A stretch of 64,000 nucleotides of DNA from Helicoverpa zea. Taxonomy: Eukaryota > Arthropoda > Insecta > Lepidoptera > Noctuidae. This document shows, one piece after another, positions 1 through 14,057 of this stretch. The stretch covers positions 5,270,001-5,334,000 of the forward strand of contig NC_061466.1 in assembly GCF_022581195.2 (NCBI RefSeq), given 5' to 3'. Each line of letters starts with the position of its first letter. Within the stretch, counting starts at the first letter, position 1. The notes under the pieces were generated by a model. That model ran no database searches. It saw only the letters and a list, made by a program, of their open reading frames with translations, and was not told where the DNA came from. The position numbers were made by a program, and so were the translations under genes.

Positions 1-1643
1 GCTGTGCTTAGGAATTTATTAACTTCCTACTTAAATCAAAATAATAGATATTATTGATTTCTACAATATTTATAAAAAGTTTGATTATAACTACATATTT
101 AAACCTCACCGCAAGACATAAATGTCTGAGTATTATGATTTTAATGTACCTTTCATATAATGTAGGACAAAAACAAACAACAATCATATGACACATACCT
201 ACGCTGATTAATTAAATGTATGTATAAATAGTCATTAGTCAAGGCTAAGTAAAACAAAATATAAACATTAAATAAACAGTTATGAGCCATTTGTCATATT
301 GGAAAGTAAAAGTCATGAACGTTTAAAAAGGTTTGCTCTTGGCCCTGAACGTGACAGGGCCCACCCTTTGTTCCATTAACTACCCTGCTAACAAAAGTTG
401 AATAAATGTAACCGTTTATATTGATTAGTTTAGTTATAATGTGTTATATGTCTTCAAGTCTTTATTCATTTTGTTTTTTTATGTCAGTGAAACATGACTT
501 TTTTTAGCTGACACCTACTCTATTTAGTTAACAGAAAGCAATATTTCAAATAATTAAGTACAATTCCACAAATCTCAATAAAACATTGTGTTCAGTTTCT
601 ACTTAATAATTAATTAAAAATCAAGTTTACCATGTCTGTAAAAAAATTCCGCAGTCAAAAGTTGAATTATTGTCGATAGAATTGAGAATAATTCTATTTG
701 TAGGATCAAATTTTTAAAACCTTAGAATGTTCAGATGTTTTACAAGTAACTTTACTTAAGTAATTGTTCAACATTACATAAAAATGTTTGCTTTACCTTC
801 TCAATTAGTTAAATATTTACACCAATCAGCTGAACAGAGGAATTTAATTTACCCGAGAAATGAAAGAATGAATTCATTGAGACATTCTTTAAGTGGCACT
901 TCTATAAGAATTTGTATAAAAATAACTGATCTAATAATAGAAATTGCTTTCTATTTGTATTTAGTAATGTAGTTTTAATTACAAAGGGTTGCTTACACTC
1001 ATTCATGACTGTTTATAGTTAAGCTATCATAGTAATTTAAAGAATGTAAGAAAAGAAAACAGCTAATCTAAAATAAAACTTATTGTTATCAAAATTGGTG
1101 GCATTCTGAAATATATTTAGTTTTATTTAGTTCAGTCAATTATTTTTAAGTATCAAGATTATTTTTTATTTATTTATTTAATATGTAATAGAGATTGATA
1201 ACAGTTACTTAATACATAAATATGATTTAATGATAACGGTCTTATCTAATAGTACACGCTATATTACTTACTAGCAATCAATTTAGACTTTTACAAACTT
1301 ACATCCTGTAACTTTAGGTAGTACAATTAACATACCTTCCAAAGGTTTGTGCCGTGGATCTTCTTATCATGACATTCTTAGTTACACTAGTTATACTAGG
1401 GTACATTCTTAGTTATACTAGGGTCAAGCTGCTCTTAAATCTTAATTTGAAGATGACATCAAATAAAAGTGGTCATCTACTGATGAGTATAATCTCAATG
1501 CTAATGTGAATATTTGGATCTCAAAATCAATCTCCTTCGTAGCGCTTGTCAAAATGAATATTATGCAAGAAATTACTTAAAAATCACTAGATGTGGTGAT
1601 CAACACTTCCACAAGACTACATTATGAAAATATTACAAAATAA
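1..1643. other. AT-rich non-coding DNA
   Basis: No gene seen. A minus-strand AATAAA at about 1120 could serve the frame at 1644-2000. A short duplicated phrase, ttagttacactagttatact / ttagttatactagggt, occurs at 1380-1425. Confidence 0.5.
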
Positions 1644-2000
1644 TTACCAAGTCTTCCGTATGGTCAAGAGACCTTTCGCTGGCCTCTTCCCTCCTGCATC
1701 GGTGATGACTGAGAAGCGGTCACTCAAGCTTCTTTTCACCTCCGGGAGGCGCGTACCTGATGACAGCCTCAATGACTTGCCAGTCACAAGTCCTTGCGAC
1801 TTCTTAGACCTTAACTCAACAGGATCGTCAATCTCCCCTTCCTCCAACTGCAGAGATACGCGTTTACCTTGCTTCTTGTACTTCAGAGCAGCCTCTGACA
1901 CATTGCCGTCAAACTCACGGTTCTTATTAAACCCACGCTCACTCTCACCAAATCCTTGGACGAAACAGAGCATAATTTCATCAGGATACGACTCCTTCAT
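1644..2000 (-). CDS. tentative small gene or exon, unknown product
   Basis: A 118-codon frame: MKESYPDEIMLCFVQGFGES ... LQLEEGEIDDPVELRSKKSQ ... LSDRFSVITDAGGKRPAKGL and so on to TAA. It is richer in G+C and more complex than random frames nearby, with an acidic EEGEIDDP patch and a basic C-terminal half. The ATG is preceded directly by ttctag and the end overlaps tg|gtaatt, so it could also be an internal exon. It does not join in frame to the exon at 18230-18340. A G+C-rich promoter-like region lies 350-530 bp upstream. I do not recognise it. Confidence 0.4.
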   Translation of the reverse strand: MKESYPDEIMLCFVQGFGESERGFNKNREFDGNVSEAALKYKKQGKRVSLQLEEGEIDDPVELRSKKSQGLVTGKSLRLSSGTRLPEVKRSLSDRFSVITDAGGKRPAKGLLTIRKTW

Positions 2001-2339
2001 CTAGAAGGTCATAACTAATATTCGATAAACGTAATCCACTCGAATAAGGTCACAGCAGTCAACGATTCGTTACACCAACTTTAATTTGCTAGGAAAGCGA
2101 GTCACCGGACATTTTCTAACACGAAAACAGTTCAGACTTCTCTGAATTTCGATATAAACTTATTTTGTTATGGTGTACGCAACTGGGTTACTAAAACACA
2201 TTAACATCGATAACTTTGTAATAAAATCGTAAATCACACGCTGCACACCACGGAATTATATATTAATCAATTAAAATTCACAATTTCAATGTCCTTTTAT
2301 AATTACGAAATCACAATAGTTCGAAAAATCGAAGGATTT

Positions 2340-2530
2340 ATGTAGGCCGCCGAAAAATATCGGGGTAAACTGACATTTCTTTCACGTTCGGTAACCGCCC
2401 GTACGTCGTGTTGCGTTCGGAAACACAATCTTGCACGGCCTCGGCTGTTTGCGAACTGACACCGGTTTGGCCGCCCCCACTCAGCCTAGCGTCCACGCGG
2501 CGACTCACAAAATGTGCGCCGCGGCACAAT
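2340..2530 (-). promoter_or_regulatory. G+C-rich, promoter-like patch upstream of the 1644-2000 frame
   Basis: About 190 bp with many CpGs (ggtaaccgcccgtacgtcgt, gtccacgcggcgactcac) in otherwise AT-rich DNA. Position suggests the start region of the minus-strand frame at 2000-1644. An 82-codon minus frame here is read as incidental. Confidence 0.3.
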
Positions 2531-2599
2531 GAATGAAGAATGTGACGTCGTTTTGTATGGCACCTGACAAGTGCCAATTTTTTCACGGCAAGTATTACG

Positions 2600-4001
2600 T
2601 TGTGTTATTAAATTGGAATTACAACCCACATAATATAATTCCTCAATAAATAGACACTCATATCATATCCCTTACTCAGACATATATTATACAGATCATA
2701 ATTCAAATATTTCTTATTGTTGGGTGTTTCAAGAGAAAAATGAGACAGCGTCATCAGCGTCCTACCTAAGCTGCCATAATGATCATACAAAAACGACACA
2801 ATTTATGTAATTCTGTGACCCTGCTGAGACGGATTCAACAGATCGACGTGAAGGAAAATTCCTATGCTCAATTACCACACTGGCAAGAGGCTAAGTAGTA
2901 AGTAGATAATCGCAATACGTAGGTAGGTATGTTTAAGAGGAAAAGACCTAAGGGTTGCCTAGTCGAGCTGCGTCTTATCATCACAAAGAAAAGCAACTTC
3001 AAGCATTAAGAAAGATGTTGCTTGCATCTACACTACACAAATAGGTCTGTACACGGCAGAGTATGAGCCACACCGCAAATAATCGCTTTGAAACCTTCAG
3101 TTACCATTATTATCTAATCCTATACCGAAAGGAAAATAAGTAAATCAGTAAAGAACATTGAAATATATAATATCCCATTGCGTGACGGTCCGGTTGGATC
3201 AATACCGGGAAAACAAAGCGAATGTGGGATTGTCAGGGTTACGGGAAGCAAACTCACTTAAAATGCTGAAAATGTCGTTACTAAATGCATTTCAAGTAAA
3301 TCTTTATTGCTTCGATCTTAATTAAGGATTTTTATTTTTATCTGGAACCTCGTAAACGCTACAATACCAATTTCTTTTAATACCTTAGTTACACCGAGGC
3401 GAGCCAAAAAACAATGGATACTTTTTAATGTGGCGAAAATAAATTATAGAGAATCGATTTGACATGGGTTGGATAGAAATCTTGTTGAATTCCAATTTTA
3501 CCTGTCGTACTTTTGATTGATTGAGACCTTGAAAACCGGCGAAGAACACGAGATTATACTTTTATAATAGGTAACCTGTAGATAGGTAATATAGTAGTCT
3601 AGGAAAATGTTTGTGATTGGGCAAAACCACGTATGTAACTAGCCTGATAACAATTGTTATTTTGTGTACCTATGTAGGTACCTAATCATATTTTAACCGT
3701 CACCAATTAAGGTCTAGTTACCTACGTCATAATATTCATTATTCCCAGTTCCCAGCCTGCCCGTAGAAAAATTACTGATCAATTTAGATTCAATCTCCAA
3801 AGTTAGGCAGACAAGCCTTTTCGAGTCGGATTTCACTATTATCCGTCAAATCCGTAGCGGACCCCGATCGGTCCCGAACATCAATGTCACCGGTAAGCTC
3901 GGTTTAGACCCCGATCGGTCCCCGCGATTATTATTGTTTCTCATTATCAAATAAGTACATGACTTTGGTAGATACAAATTGCATTATATTTCAGAACACC
4001 A
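2600..4001. other. non-coding DNA
   Basis: No supported gene; it contains only the 16-mer pair at 3860-3922. Confidence 0.5.
3860..3922 (+). repeat. two direct copies of a palindromic 16-mer
   Basis: gaccccgatcggtccc at 3860-3875 and again at 3907-3922, both with the ccgatcgg palindrome. Possibly two binding sites or an ancient element; function unknown. Confidence 0.6.
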
Positions 4002-4377
4002 GGGGCCCGATTCTCTTAAGTTAATAATGTCAAAATTGAATAGAAATCGAATCGCAATATGATCGCAATAGCAGTTTTAACCGTATCGGGCATTCTGCTA
4101 CTAATATAAGACCAATCGTATTCCAATGACATTCGATTGGTTTGCGATTGGTCTGCTATTTTGGTGATTTTGGTCTATACGGTAGTGTGCTCTACAATCA
4201 TTCGTAAATCATTTGCAGAAAAGATTCACTATGAATGACAGAAAAGGATAGAAACGTTTATTTCAAAGAAAAAATAGCGGAATGCCACATACGCTTCAAT
4301 CGTAATCGAGTCGGGATTGGATCGCAGTCGAATGTGAATCGTAAGTTGCTTAAGTAAAATTAGGAGAAACGGGCCCC
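4002..4377. mobile_element. 376-bp MITE
   Basis: Inverted ends ggggcccgattctcttaagt and, in reverse complement, ggggcccgtttctcctaatt. The interior has repeated ccaatcg/cgattgg pieces. The flanks share ccagg, but overlap with the palindromic ends makes the exact duplication uncertain. Confidence 0.7.
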
Positions 4378-7300
4378 AGGCTTACCCTCCGCCGAAACAA
4401 AAATCTTAGAATTATTGAGAAATAACATAAGAATAAATTAAAATTACGTAATAATAAAATTCAATCAAAGTTTAAATTATTACGAATGACGCAACACCAA
4501 AATAAATAATATTAAAATGTAATGCTAAAAACTTTCATAAAACTTTTATATTTTTTTTTTCTTAACAACATAAACAAATTGAACGTATAATTTAAAATCA
4601 AGAAATAAAATTGAAATAAGTTGCTATTAAAAAATGTATATAAAATTGGTATTCGATTATTTATAATAAATATAACCGACTTAGGTATCGAATGCACACC
4701 GATGATTGAAAAAAAAACTCTATTCCAAACTCTACTTCTTGTCTGTGACTTTGATCTTGTAAACCGTTAATTTTTATTGTGTATTTTATGTTTTTTTAGT
4801 TATGAAACATAAATAAGTGCACGAAATCTGTTGCAACGGATTGAAAATGTTATAAATATGACGTTTGTGTTGTGTTTGAGAAAGTGATGCGATTATTTAT
4901 TGGTAAGTTTTCACCAAATTTGTAATGCCTAACTTTTCGATAGCTTAGAAACACCGTAATTATTATCTATTTCTGAATTAACTGACACCTTCGCACGTTG
5001 TTGTCAAATAAGTGAGCTCTAAAGTTATAGTTAAAATACTTTTGATCAGGCATTACGGACTTAGAATTCATGTGTTGAAAGTTAATACAAATTCTTGACT
5101 TCCATGTCGCGATTCAAAATATCCCGCCGAATCAACGGTAAAGTCATATGTAAAAACCTTGTCGAGCAGAGGGGTTATATTGCAAAATCCATTATTTTTT
5201 TCTAGGTCATAAAAACTCTTTATTGCCAGTCTTTATGGTTATATTCTGGCGTCCAGACAATTCGAGGTGGACAGTGCTAAGTTCAATTGGTTCCTTTTAA
5301 TCATGTATTACGTTGCTAAACAATCGGCCGACAGTTGACCTGGTTGCCAATACTTTTTTTAAAGAAAATCTTGATTCTTAACAAAGTTTTCAGAATCTTT
5401 GTAATATGCGTGCTAACATTCATCTTCATAGTGATTTATGAGCTCAAACAAACTATCGACCTACATAAAAGTTTGCAGTACACCTACTCTAAGTTGTTTG
5501 ACTGCATCTGCCCTCTTTATGGAATGACAAGGCTATGATGGATTATCATTTGAGATTCGCAGTTTGTCATTCAAACTCTTTCAAATGAATGCCCTCTCGT
5601 CCATTTAAGGTTAGTCCAGTTAGTGACCTCCATGTTTTCCAACCGTATATTCCATTGCCATTACTCAAGTAAAAGCAAGTATTATAACATTAGTGTTCTG
5701 ATCGAGTTTGTAAACGAATTAAAGGCACGATTTCTTGAAAACAGGAAAAAATAAATAAAATATAACTATGTACCTAATGGATCTGTAGCAAACAAACCGA
5801 GAATTGAGATAAACATGTAACTAAGTCAGTTATTTTTGGTGGTTCTTCATTGGTAGGTTATAAAATTTTATATTGCTGTTGATTTCATGGCCCTTGTATA
5901 AAAGTTTCTCGACGACTGCCCATAAAGAACCAATATTTTATCGCTATCTCTGAAGTAGACACTTTTGGAACAGTTCTTGAAATGGAACCTACTTACCTAT
6001 TATGCGCATCCTAATTTTTGGTCCCTTTCTCAAGATAAGCACTTACCTACACGACTATAGCTTTATTGAAAAAGGTGCACAGATTAACATAATCCTCTAT
6101 CATCATAAGATCCCTCTCTCTGTCATACATCTTCGAGATTGAAAAGAAAGATGCCTGCGGTTGTTAGTTAAGTAGGTATAATGACGCCTGTCATCATCTT
6201 CATCAATGAGAAATCAAGATCAACTTGGTGTGATCTACATTTCTACATAAACATTTATGTCCGCGTCCTTCAGTCATCGGGGAGTCTCTTATGCCCGTCC
6301 TTCGTTTCTTGTACATACGCAAGTATAAGTATCGCATTTTTTGTAGACTGCCTCTAATCTCCAGTAAATGAAGTATTTATCGCTTTATAACAGCTTTATG
6401 TAAAGCAATTCTGAATAGGCAATTCAGATATTCATAAGTGCGACAAGAACGCAAACAGGTTAGTTTACGATCGATATAATCCGGTGCTAACAGGAATCAC
6501 CTAGGAAACGGGAAAACCAAACGTTGTTTGACGTTTATCGGGATAGGAAAATATAAGTAGGTAAGTAGAAACAATGTTATCGTTTAATTAGTAGCTCGTA
6601 ATTTTTTGTAACCATTTTTGTTTTCAATCCTCTGAAAATCTTACCACACATTTCGTCATCAAATCATTTAAGTATCATTGAGCATACCTAGCATTATTGA
6701 CTAAATGTTCAGCTGACGTTAAACCCAATTTAGTCTTACCAGCGCGTAATAAGAAGCAATATATTAGGTAGCAGTCTCTAATAACTCAGTGTTAGCGAAT
6801 TACTTAGTGTTACGTTCTCTCATACAAGCTCGAATTAGCAATAGGTACCTACATTTTATTGGTCATTCCTAAGTCTATCTTGTGTTTTTCTTACTATAGG
6901 GATTTGACATAATTAACTTGTATGGAGCCAATGTTTTATGTATGTTTAGATAAGATTTCATATTCGAAATCATTTGAAGTTTTCCTTGACCGAACAACAT
7001 GATGCCATTAGCTGCGGGCAAGAGAAAACTCAATTTTGATTACCTACAAACTTATTTATGTTATAAATATTTGCTATGGTAAAAAAACGAAGCAAATTAA
7101 TATGAAATTAGAGCTAAATAAAGAAGCGTCTCCCAAGAATAATGTAATTTATAATCGACACTCCTTCCATTAAGAATGTGTAAACAATCCACGCAAGTGC
7201 ACAATATTTACTGGACTGCGCTGACGACGCGAAATAAGGATCTCAGCATCAAAGTACAGGCTTCCTAGAACATCTGTCATAGCTAAATATAGTTCCCAGG

Positions 7301-7599
7301 GGATTATTTTCCCTTGTTTGTTATAAACGCTTGCGAAAAACAAGATCCAGGAAAAATCGCGATCATCGATAATTTTGATAGATTGTTGACGGAACTCGGA
7401 TACCGAGAGCTGAAAACAATGGATGATCGAAGACTGTTCAAAGCTCTTTTAACGTCTTAAGTTCAATAAACTGCAGATTTATTGGTGTAATCTGTAAACA
7501 CAGGTCGTTTTATACGAATATATAGGTCACTTTCTTAGCCGTATTGAAGGATGAATCAGAGTGTACCCGGAACTTATATTGGGTATGATTTAGCTACTA
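4378..7599. other. non-coding DNA
   Basis: AT-rich, probably intron of the Ser-rich gene. Open frames are short and of random composition. Nothing else seen. Confidence 0.5.
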
Positions 7600-7798
7600 T
7601 TATAATATTACTAGCTTCCGCCAGCGGCTTCGCCCGCTTGGTGTGTTAATAAAAAGTAGCCTATGTGTTAATCCAGGGTATCACCTATCTATATACCAAA
7701 TTTCAATCAAATCGGTCCAGCGGTTTTTGCGTGATTGAATAACAAACATACATCCATACATTCTCACAAACTTTAACATTTATAATATAAGTAGGATT
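7600..7798 (+). repeat. lepidopteran interspersed repeat ('ttccgcc..cggcttcgcccgc' family)
   Basis: ctagcttccgccagcggctt, agcctatgtgttaatccagg, aaatcggtccagcggttttt and the tail aacaaacatacatccataca ending in tataatataagtaggat: the order and wording are typical of a highly repeated lepidopteran family. About 200 bp, non-coding. Confidence 0.75.
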
Positions 7799-10700
7799 GA
7801 TTGGTGTTATTAAAATTCATTTTAAACGAATCATCCTTTTCGATCCGGTTTATCAAACGTCTTTAACAAACGTTATTACTATTTTTTTTTTAATCTATTT
7901 TCACTGTCATCTTTTCAGAATTAGGTACCTACTAGTTGTTTACAATCCACTGTGTAAGTTTGTAAACAAAACATGAACCTACTGGTATTATGTCGTCAAC
8001 ATATGTATAACACGGCAACTCTATTTAGCATTTCTAATTTCAAATGAAAAACAAAACATCTGTACCGCATAGGAAGATGGTAAAGTACTTAATTTATTAA
8101 AAAAAAAAACTGTTTCACTAGAAAGAAGATCAAATACTCCGATTAAACAAAAACAAGTCTTGTCTATGTCTAAAAGAACACAGGTAAATTCGACTAAATA
8201 TTCCATGAAACGTCAGCGGTTAGTCTAAAATTCTCGAAGATTCTTCCAATACCTGCTATTAGGCTCCTAACAAATTCTGACGCATTTAGGTCAGCCATAA
8301 ACCTATTAACTGAGAAATCTGGCTTGTATTGAACAAAAAACAACGTATTACATGAATTTTGTGAATCGGTAATTCTGTAAACTATACGTAGATTCTTTGG
8401 TAAAGTATTGCCGCTGTTTCGAAGGCACGTGAAACTCATAACGTTGGGATTAGATCGGAAAAGGTTTACGTTTCCATAGGTATTTGTTAAATCAACATGT
8501 TTGCAGTGTTTTTGCTAGATTTTTATACTAGACTTTTATGAGTTTTGATAACTCTATTCAAAACGTTTCGATCTTGATTAAAATAAAATTTGCATTAGAT
8601 GAAATGGATGGTTACGTTTAAACCGCATATAGTAGAAGGGCTTACGTCTTCACCACTTACACAAAGAAGATAATATTCTCGTCATAACTAAGTTATACTA
8701 TGATCACGGCATAGGCATAACGATGTTACGTAGATTATAAAACGCCCGACAATTACGGACACGAGAAAAAAATACAGCTGTAAACTAGTGATGTAACCCT
8801 CAGTCTAAGGCAAATCTTAACCAGATTAAATAGTTCTACGCCATTCAGGAATTAATACCGACATGAGGCAGGTGAATGTGACGTTCAGAATATTTGGCAC
8901 ACGTGCGAGGGAGTGTCGCTACGTCACTTGGCAAAAACACTATGGCGACAGTCTACTTACGTCACTATAGGCACTTTCAAATTAAGAATTTCTTTCATGC
9001 CGGATAAACACAACGCGTGCAGTTTACCTTGAGGCCAAGAACAATTCATTACTTAGTAAACTACCTTAATTAATTTAATCTCTGTTAGTATATTTTCTAG
9101 GGGCGACCAACAGTTAAAATGATAATGAGGTAAGTGCATCGGTTCCGCTTGGCGAGGTATATGGCGGTCTTGCGGTTTAGTAACGCTGGTAAGCGAGGTA
9201 ATTTGTATGTAAACGAATTGATGGCATCCACAAGTTCCTTTAAAGAGTATCAAGAAACACATATACTTCGTAAAATTGGTACAATATTAGTAGATCATCA
9301 AGGTATATTAATATTCGGAGCATGTTCAGTAATCGTTTCAACAGCTCATCGGTCATCACCTTTATCAACAACTGTATTTTTAGCTCCACCAATCGATTCT
9401 CGTTGTTCAATAGTCAATCGATTGTTGTGAACAAATCGTCAAAACTCTAATGTTGAACGAAGCATGTCTTAACAAACTTTATAACCATAATTTCAGCGTA
9501 GGCAGTTGTTTTGTTACACCTAACATAAACTAAATATTGGCAACGTCTTAGGTCTAAGCTATAAGTCAACCCCTGATGTTGTGTGCCAAATAGAGCTTGT
9601 TGACATGCAGAATGTAGACTTGTCGTTATGGAGAGTGACCTAATATCGCAGAAGCCTTGCCTTACACATATAATAGAGAAACTTTGTTATTTGGCAGGAT
9701 TAAGGGATCAACAGAAGGTATTTATGCCCTATTAGGTTTAGCTCGATAAACATCTGATGTCCTCGACATGTAATTGGCATTAGTTACCATATTTTGTGTC
9801 TGCTTCATTCTAATATATCCTAGTCTTTGATTTTTCGAACATTCTGTAATTAAACAAAATGTATTAGCACAGGAGACATGATTATGTAAAGCAAGACCAC
9901 CCCATAACATTAGACTTTCTTCATGAGCGTGGTTCAAGCCTCAGAGAGAGGCAAGACCAAAACATCATCTTCACCCCCATTCAAACAAATGAAGCCAAAT
10001 TAAAACTAAGTACTCGCATAAATTGCGAACAAAAGGTGATATTTCACTAAATTGACTTGGATTTATTGACTGAAAAGGTCAGACTGCAGTGTCAATTGGT
10101 CAACCACACATAGCTACCTACTGCTGGACACTTGCGCAAATTATAGTCCACATTAGCATACATAAACCTTTTAAGTATGATTATTACTGTTTGCACCTAC
10201 TAAGATAAGCCTGGAAGTTGTTTTCCTCTATTTTTATGTAATGCTAAATTGAAATTAAAATAACCTTAGATGTCAGTAGAGTTATAAATGCGTCAGTTGC
10301 CTATAGGTAATTTGCTGAATAAATTGTTGCGGCTACTTCACCTAGAAGAACTTTTCATGATTCTTATTTTTGCACGAATGAAGTAGGTAAAAATAAGATC
10401 AACGACAATAAGGAACGGTTATATTACTTTCAGTGTCCGCAATAAAAACAACGGGGAGACCATAAAAGCCTGTCGACTTATCTTAATGCACTGCAAAGTT
10501 CAATCACTTACAGCCGCCATATTAGGTCAAGTGTTTGCTGCAGTTTTACTACGACGACATGTTTGTTTTAAAACAGCAGTAGTACCTAGTTATCTACGGA
10601 AAATTAAACCCTGGGTAACGAACTGTCCAGATTAGTTGAAAATAACTGAAATGTAAGAACTGAACTCAAAATAAATAGTTCTAACGAGGTTGACCATAAA

Positions 10701-13328
10701 CGTTACATATTATCTTTAAATACATAATTAAAATGCTTTACTACATAATTATTAAGTTATCTAACCTTCGCGGAAGCATCGGAGTGGAAACCTTACATAA
10801 GAGGAAAAACCTCATACATAATGTAAGTGTAATTCGCGCCGGACGAAGCTTAGCTAGGCTATACTTGGCTTCCAAGGATCCCTGGATTTGCAGTCCTAAC
10901 AGCCTTTCTTACTCAAATATTGAAAGCATTCTAAAGGGCGCAATCTTCCGAGAAAATTTCTTCACAAACTTAGTTCAATACGGCACGCAATTCTTTTCTA
11001 ATACAGGAAATTTAACCTCGTTTCCAGCTAACCAGTAGGTCATCTTATCGTGAAGGCGTTCCCACCTTAATGCGAGTGCCTATTGGAAATAGGACGGGGT
11101 TATCCAATAAAACGACCGCCTAATGGACATTTATAGGAGACTGAAGAGACGACAATGATGCATTGTGAATCATAGAACCGGTACGCTTTTGTTGACAATA
11201 TTTTTGCATTTGTAGTTTTTATTATTTTTTATGAATATTCTTCTATTAAGCAAGTTCCATTCCTACTTTAATCTAATAGGCATGATACCTGGAATGATAC
11301 AATTGACAAGGATAATTTCTGAAGATTGCGAGTCACTTAAATACAGAGAAATATGAATCAGCTAAAGTTAACAGCAAAAAAAGTTAACAGATTCATTGAA
11401 TAATCGAGGAAAACGTTTTGTAACAAATTGAGAAAAATATTTTTGGTTTTTCCATGAAAATAACTACCCAACGGTACATACATAAAGTACCCGGGTGGAC
11501 GCAATATAATCAGCCTTACTTTTGTCTCTACAATAAAATAGATTTCGGAAACGTCACTTGCATAAATAAAGAGTATTAATAGTACAGTACTATGTAGTTA
11601 ACTGCGTGGGAGCACCCATCAATGAATTTCTATTGTGGCTACTGGAATTGTGTTTAGTGGAATTTCTAGGCTTGTCCAAGTAACTGGATTAAGCAAAATC
11701 GCAACCGAATCTGAGGAATGTATCTAAACTTAGACGCACAACCTCATTGGTGATGAAATAGAATTGATTGGTTATGGTAACTGCGTATAAATATTTATAC
11801 GTACAAATAAATGCTTTCCTACCCATTTAGGATTAGTCATCGGCTCAAATATTTCATATTGCAATATTGAACTCTGTTTAATTTTAGAAACCGTGATGAT
11901 TTTTTAATATCTATCATTATTCAGATTTCTTTAGTAAAGTATTGGTGACGTGTTGGCGTAATTAGTTTTTGATTGGTTTACCTTCCAAAAATAATAAAGT
12001 TTAAACCGCCGATTTTAAACTTACATTATCTTTCTACTAATTGTGTACATAGTTACCAACTTTAAGTATTACTTTATTGTTTACCTTCTAATAATCTCGC
12101 CGTATTATATCTCATTCACGCGATTTTTCTCAGAATCTGTGTAATATTTACAAAAAGATAAATGAAGTGATATGAAATGAAAATATTTACTTTAATAAAT
12201 GAAGACAAAAACGTAAACTTTGCCAGTGGCACGTACATAGATATGGAACGAAGTAACAACATTCATTTTATCTATGGGTACGTATAAATCAGTATAAATT
12301 AACATGTAGGCATTTGTGTTCCTAAGTAAGATACAGTGAAGTTAATATTTTTGTTGCTTAGTAACTATTCATTTTGATTGTGATAAAAGTGTAGTACCTA
12401 ACTTACGTCTGTGAATGTTTCTGCCAGCATAAGAACCTAGTTTCTTTATGAAAGTAATTATGACAAAAAATAAAAATTACTTCCCTCAATAGAAATATTA
12501 ATAAAGTTTATTTTTCCTATACTTCCGTCTACTATTGTTATTTCTTAATTTAAGTATGTCTCTGGTTCTTTCCAAATGTTAAACGAGTAATTTAATTCAG
12601 TGAAATAAACTAAAAAGTATTTATTCTTTAAACTTAAACTTGAAGTGGCCATGAACAGACCGTAGGTACAATTAACCTTTAGTAAAATATGGCTAAACTT
12701 TCAACATTTATGTTACAGCATTATTGTAGCCATATTTGCAAAATAAATTGTCTTTTGTGTTTCTCTTGTGCTTAAATCGAGTTTCGCATGAAGGATTCTG
12801 TTAAAATCTCCCTCGTCTATCAATCGAAGAGTTCATTACTTACGAAGGTCCCAAAATCAATTTCAAAATCTCATTGATATAACAAGGGAGCAATTCGATA
12901 TTTTTCCTACTTCTATGTACCTATTAGAAACAATGTGAAAAAAATGCTGTCACAAATTGCAATATCAACTTTTGAATAATATTTTTATAGGTCCTAGGAA
13001 TCAGACGTAGTAAAACGAATAATATTTAGCTTACCTATATGTATATCTATTTTATTTAACAATGCACCTTGAGCTTGACACAAAACATAATATTCTTAGA
13101 AATGTACCTTTGTTCAACATTTTGAAGATTGGCGCTATTACGTCATATCACATTGTTTTAATATTCAATAGATATGTTTTTAACTTGAAAAGTAATCTAC
13201 CTATGTTTGCCTAATCATCTATCTAACGGGTTTTCCCAACCAGGTTGGACACATCATAATTAGCTTAATAGGTATATCAGTAGACTTAAGAATCTTAACC
13301 CAACCTCCAATCCTCTGATCTCTCACAC
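7799..13328. other. non-coding DNA
   Basis: Frames such as 9134-9430 and 10733-11038 have no recognisable motif, splice context or codon pattern. The phrase ctacctactgctggacactt at about 10115 may be a scrap of a LINE tail. Nothing firm. Confidence 0.5.
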
Positions 13329-13627
13329 AATAGGCATGATGACAGTAATCAAAAATCATTAAAATAATATATTTATTAAATTAAACTTGAAGCTTGGAAT
13401 ATAAAACGCGCATTGTTTTCTTTGTTAATAATGTGATTAATATGTATTTTTATAAAATAAAATTACGAAATAAGGCAATCCGCCATGATATCTTGAACAC
13501 CAATCAGAGCTCGTGACGTCATTTCTCAAAACAACTCGCGCGAAAGCGCGCGAACGTCACATTTCGTTATTGTGAACTTCCACTGCGATCTTTGTTTTTA
13601 ATTAATTAATTGTTTATAACACGAGTT

Positions 13628-13755
13628 ATGGAGCCCGGATTTATCAAGGCAAACAGCGCTAATTTGCCTAGAATTGATATCATAATGCTGGGAAAGTTTT
13701 TGGCATCAAATAAAGATTTTTGTTCAGCTGAATTTAGAAATGTTAAAACTTCCAT
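13628..13755 (+). pseudogene. orphan first exon of a SWIM/YqaJ-type transposon protein
   Basis: ATG to an ideal donor (gtaagtat), 42 codons plus 2 nt: MEPGFIKANSANLPRIDIIM, LGKFLASNKDFCSAEFRNVK, TS. I recall this start (ME-GF-KAN...DxIMxxxFxASNxDFCSAExRNVK) from lepidopteran proteins that go on to a SWIM zinc finger and a YqaJ-like nuclease; this is memory, not a search. No continuation is found downstream before the opposing THAP exon, so the gene is truncated. Confidence 0.6.
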
Positions 13756-13898
13756 GTAAGTATACTAGTTTAATCAAAAAACAATGAGAGATGAAACCTA
13801 ACCTCGAAATAGTTATTTACATTATAAACTATGCTAGAATCTAGAGAACTATGTAATAACTTACATCAAAGTAATCTTCACAAAAAAAAAAGTTGTAC

Positions 13899-14057
13899 CC
13901 TGGGCAATATTGCTTTTGAATCTCGCCTTGCAAGTTTAAGCCACTTGTTTCGTATTTTTTTATTGTGAGGAACGTACACAAATAACTTATCAGGAGTTGT
14001 TTTGGATGTGTTCTTACACTGGGGGACCCCACAACACCTATGCACTTTCGAATTCAT
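13899..14057 (-). pseudogene. orphan THAP-domain first exon
   Basis: From the ATG at 14057 (another in-frame ATG lies four codons upstream, at 14069): MNSKVHRCCGVPQCKNTSKT, TPDKLFVYVPHNKKIRNKWL, KLARRDSKAILPR, then donor gtacaa. It shows the first half of a THAP zinc finger: the Cys pair (C-x4-C), the PxxxF...P and the invariant Trp. The second half (C-x2-H) would lie in the next exon, which is missing. THAP domains are the DNA-binding module of P-type, Kolobok and related transposases. Confidence 0.72.

Noticed and set aside
2338..2586. 82-codon minus frame with several Cys and His
   Set aside because: The Cys/His spacing fits no zinc finger, and the frame matches the CpG-rich promoter-like patch.
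10733..11038. 101-codon plus frame
   Set aside because: No motif, no splice context, and composition like the flanking non-coding DNA.
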